Assembly (NCBI RefSeq): GCF_040409795.1
Contig: NZ_CP099571.1
Location: forward strand, 1,054,001-1,118,000
Direction of reading: 5' to 3'
DNA: 64,000 bases
From: Polynucleobacter sp. MWH-UH19D
Lineage (GTDB): Bacteria > Pseudomonadota > Gammaproteobacteria > Burkholderiales > Burkholderiaceae
The notes beneath the pieces were generated by a model. It had not been told where the DNA came from. It did no database searches and saw only the letters and a list, made by a program, of their open reading frames with translations. The position numbers and the translations under genes are program-made. Below, piece by piece: positions 62,900 through 64,000 of the stretch (positions within the stretch are counted from its first letter, which is position 1; each line of letters opens with the position of its first letter).

Positions 62900-63685
62900 T
62901 TATTGCTTCACCGCATCAGCTACACATCTGAAGCCAATATAGACCACTGAAATATCTCCAGATTTAGATTCGACATCAGACTCCTGCTGTCTTTCTGGCC
63001 CATACCACCATGAGGCGCCACGAGTAATGTAACCTCCATTTCGTTCGGTTGCGGTCCATTCCCAAACATTACCACCCATGTCATACAAGCCATTCACACC
63101 AGGCTTTGTTGTCCTAGTGGTGACATGCCCTGTACCGCGATTGAGCGCACCACCGGGAGCAATCCCTTGGTAATTTCCGCAACCACTCAAGCAGTGAGAA
63201 ACCGTTGGATTTGACCCGCCAGGATAAGGATAGCGCTGGCCCCTAAGAAATCCTGCAGGCGGATTTGTTCGTTGCTCTACAAAAGCAGCGGACACCCATT
63301 CAGCATCGGTTGGCAATCGTTTTCCATAATAGCGACAAATAGACTCTGCCTCTTTCTGATTTAAGTGCACAGCAGGCTCAAGATCTCCAGCGGAAACTCC
63401 ATATGGCGTTCGCCAAGTCCAGCCAGGCTTTTGAACAAAGCCAGCTTCATAAGATAGACCGCCGCCCTTACGTTCCGCAGAACTCACAAATCCGGTTGAA
63501 GAGGCAAAAGACTTCACCTCGCCAATGTTCATCTCTGTTTGATCCCATATAACATTGCCCACCTGTACGGTCGGAATTGAATAGATGGGAGCACTTTGAC
63601 TGGCGCTTGGTCGCAACATGAAGTAAACGGCGATCGCACTAAGCAAGATGCCAAATAGGATTTGGTAAAAATCAAATTTTTTCAT
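62900..63685 (-). CDS. SUMF1/formylglycine-generating-enzyme-like membrane-anchored protein
   Basis: About 261 residues from the ATG at 63685; a longer frame to 63859 passes through tRNA-His and is rejected. One N-terminal membrane helix (about residues 8-24) is followed by an FGE-sulfatase domain (about 40-258): EAESICRYYGKRLPTDAEW, YDMGGNVWEWTATE and GASWWYGPE, closing with IGFRCVAD. The usual paired active Cys of true FGEs is not seen, so it may bind or process another substrate. It begins 51 bases after the tRNA-His 3' end, and the helicase gene follows after 3 bases. Confidence 0.85.
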   Translation of the reverse strand: MKKFDFYQILFGILLSAIAVYFMLRPSASQSAPIYSIPTVQVGNVIWDQTEMNIGEVKSFASSTGFVSSAERKGGGLSYEAGFVQKPGWTWRTPYGVSAGDLEPAVHLNQKEAESICRYYGKRLPTDAEWVSAAFVEQRTNPPAGFLRGQRYPYPGGSNPTVSHCLSGCGNYQGIAPGGALNRGTGHVTTRTTKPGVNGLYDMGGNVWEWTATERNGGYITRGASWWYGPERQQESDVESKSGDISVVYIGFRCVADAVKQ

Positions 63686-63702
63686 CCTAAAGACTCTAAT
63701 AG

Positions 63703-63725
63703 AAAAAAGCTCCTCAAGGGAGCTT
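63703..63725 (-). terminator. Rho-independent terminator of tRNA-His
   Basis: A perfect 7-bp stem (63707-63713 with 63719-63725) with a 5-base loop is followed by a run of six T's in total, counting the last two stem bases, on the minus strand. It lies 11 bases past the tRNA-His 3' end and 18 bases before the SUMF1 gene start. Confidence 0.78.
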
Positions 63726-63735
63726 ATTAATAATT

Positions 63736-63812
63736 TGGGGCGAACGACGGGACTCGAACCCGCGACAACCAGAATCACAATCTGGGACTCTACCAACTGA
63801 GCTACGTCCGCC
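63736..63812 (-). tRNA. tRNA-His (anticodon GTG)
   Basis: The cloverleaf on the minus strand has acceptor GCGGACG with CGTTCGC, an extra 5' G (G-1) opposite C73, and encoded CCA. The anticodon stem CCAGA/TCTGG encloses TTGTGAT, giving anticodon GTG. The T arm holds GGGTTCGAGTCCC. G-1 is the identity mark of tRNA-His. Confidence 0.97.
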
Positions 63813-63827
63813 TCTGAAGAAGGTGAA

Positions 63828-63833
63828 ATTATA
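63828..63833 (-). promoter_or_regulatory. Candidate -10 element for tRNA-His
   Basis: The minus strand reads the perfect -10 hexamer TATAAT, 15 bases ahead of the tRNA 5' end. A TTGGCA 20 bases further upstream is a loose -35 match, with a longer spacing than ideal. Confidence 0.45.
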
Positions 63834-63866
63834 GCCTTTTTTAGGCAAAAACCTGCCAAAACAGCC

Positions 63867-64000
63867 CTATTCTGCAGTCTCTAGCTCAAAGGCAGCCCAA
63901 TCACCAAGGCTTAGGCTGGCATCAATAAAAAAGTCTGCGATTGCGGCTTTACTTTGCACTTTTGCTAAGGCATGGTGATCTGATAGGCGTTGACGCCAAT
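63867..64000 (-). CDS. C-terminal end of an unidentified protein (partial at window edge)
   Basis: A minus-strand frame is open from the window edge to a TAG at 63867-63869. It encodes 44 residues ending SLGDWAAFELETAE and contains HHALAKVQSKAAIADFFID. The amino acid makeup (soluble, helical) and the placement just before the tRNA-His promoter make it a plausible real gene end. The family is not recognisable from this fragment. Confidence 0.5.
   Translation of the reverse strand, partial: WRQRLSDHHALAKVQSKAAIADFFIDASLSLGDWAAFELETAE

Noticed and set aside
63686..63859. An upstream extension of the SUMF1-like gene through tRNA-His
   Set aside because: It covers the entire tRNA and its terminator; the membrane helix begins at the ATG at 63685.
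1..64000. CRISPR arrays, insertion sequences, prophage or integrase genes, rRNA operon, replication origin
   Set aside because: I looked for direct repeats with regular spacing, transposase or integrase motifs, and DnaA-box clusters by eye and found none. Five tRNA genes show no adjacent integrase or direct repeat of their 3' ends.

Overview
The window looks like chromosomal DNA of a free-living betaproteobacterium of the Burkholderiaceae, most likely Polynucleobacter or a close relative. The reasons are a moderate base composition (about 45% GC by eye), very tight gene packing, three orphan Bug-type solute-binding proteins, a yicC-gmk-rpoZ-spoT operon, NAD-linked formate dehydrogenase, sox genes, and protein sequences of Burkholderiales character. 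The genus is inferred by eye and no search was run. I see no prophage, transposase, CRISPR array or rRNA gene, and no gene-free stretch exceeds 300 bases.

Layout. 1-8.8 kb: the tail of a DUF3106 gene, an RDD membrane protein, then a minus-strand run that reads mlaE-like (with STAS domain), mlaF-like, mlaD-like, pqiC-like lipoprotein, Bug protein, SDR and FtsX-type permease. 8.9-16.4 kb: tRNA-Arg, greB, the spoT-rpoZ-gmk-yicC operon (minus), then rph-rdgB-hemW (plus). 16.4-24.2 kb: CoA and acid metabolism (enoyl-CoA hydratase, Bug protein, CaiB-type CoA transferase), an orphan seven-helix histidine kinase divergent from two outer-membrane barrel genes, tRNA-Ser and an LhgO-like oxidase. 24.3-31 kb: pgi, a phosphohexomutase, and the NAD synthesis genes nadA, nadC, nadB. 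31.2-36 kb: a two-subunit NAD-dependent formate dehydrogenase. 36-40 kb: small accessory genes, including a TumE-type toxin with its HTH antitoxin, and an amidohydrolase. 40-47 kb: tRNA-Ser, acs, class I fumarase, and murI-tonB-exbB-exbD. 47-51.5 kb: tRNA-Leu, a penicillin-acylase family enzyme, two small envelope proteins, purU. 51.5-56.3 kb: a minus-strand run of a Tat-exported molybdenum hydroxylase (two genes) followed by soxX, soxY, soxZ and soxA. 56.4-64 kb: CidA/LrgB-like genes, an omega-aminotransferase, Bug protein, gamma-glutamyltransferase, Pif1/RecD-like helicase, a SUMF1-domain protein, tRNA-His, and the end of an unidentified gene.

How the genes fit together. Most are core metabolism and envelope maintenance of an aerobic heterotroph that uses small organic acids: acetate activation, fumarase, CoA transfer, orphan Bug binding proteins, and formate oxidation to NADH. 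Reduced sulfur or another periplasmic reductant may supply extra electrons through the Sox carrier genes.

The most unusual part is 51.5-56.3 kb. SoxXYZA lack soxB and soxCD neighbours, lie directly behind a Tat-exported xanthine-oxidase-family enzyme pair that lacks its own cytochrome subunit, and include a SoxY whose C-terminal tail departs from the canonical GGCGG swinging arm. Other points worth a look are the TumE/HTH module with an inverted repeat at its start, the histidine kinase with an altered G1 box, the two-subunit formate dehydrogenase lacking nearby fdsC/fdsD, and the tRNA-His/SUMF1/helicase arrangement.
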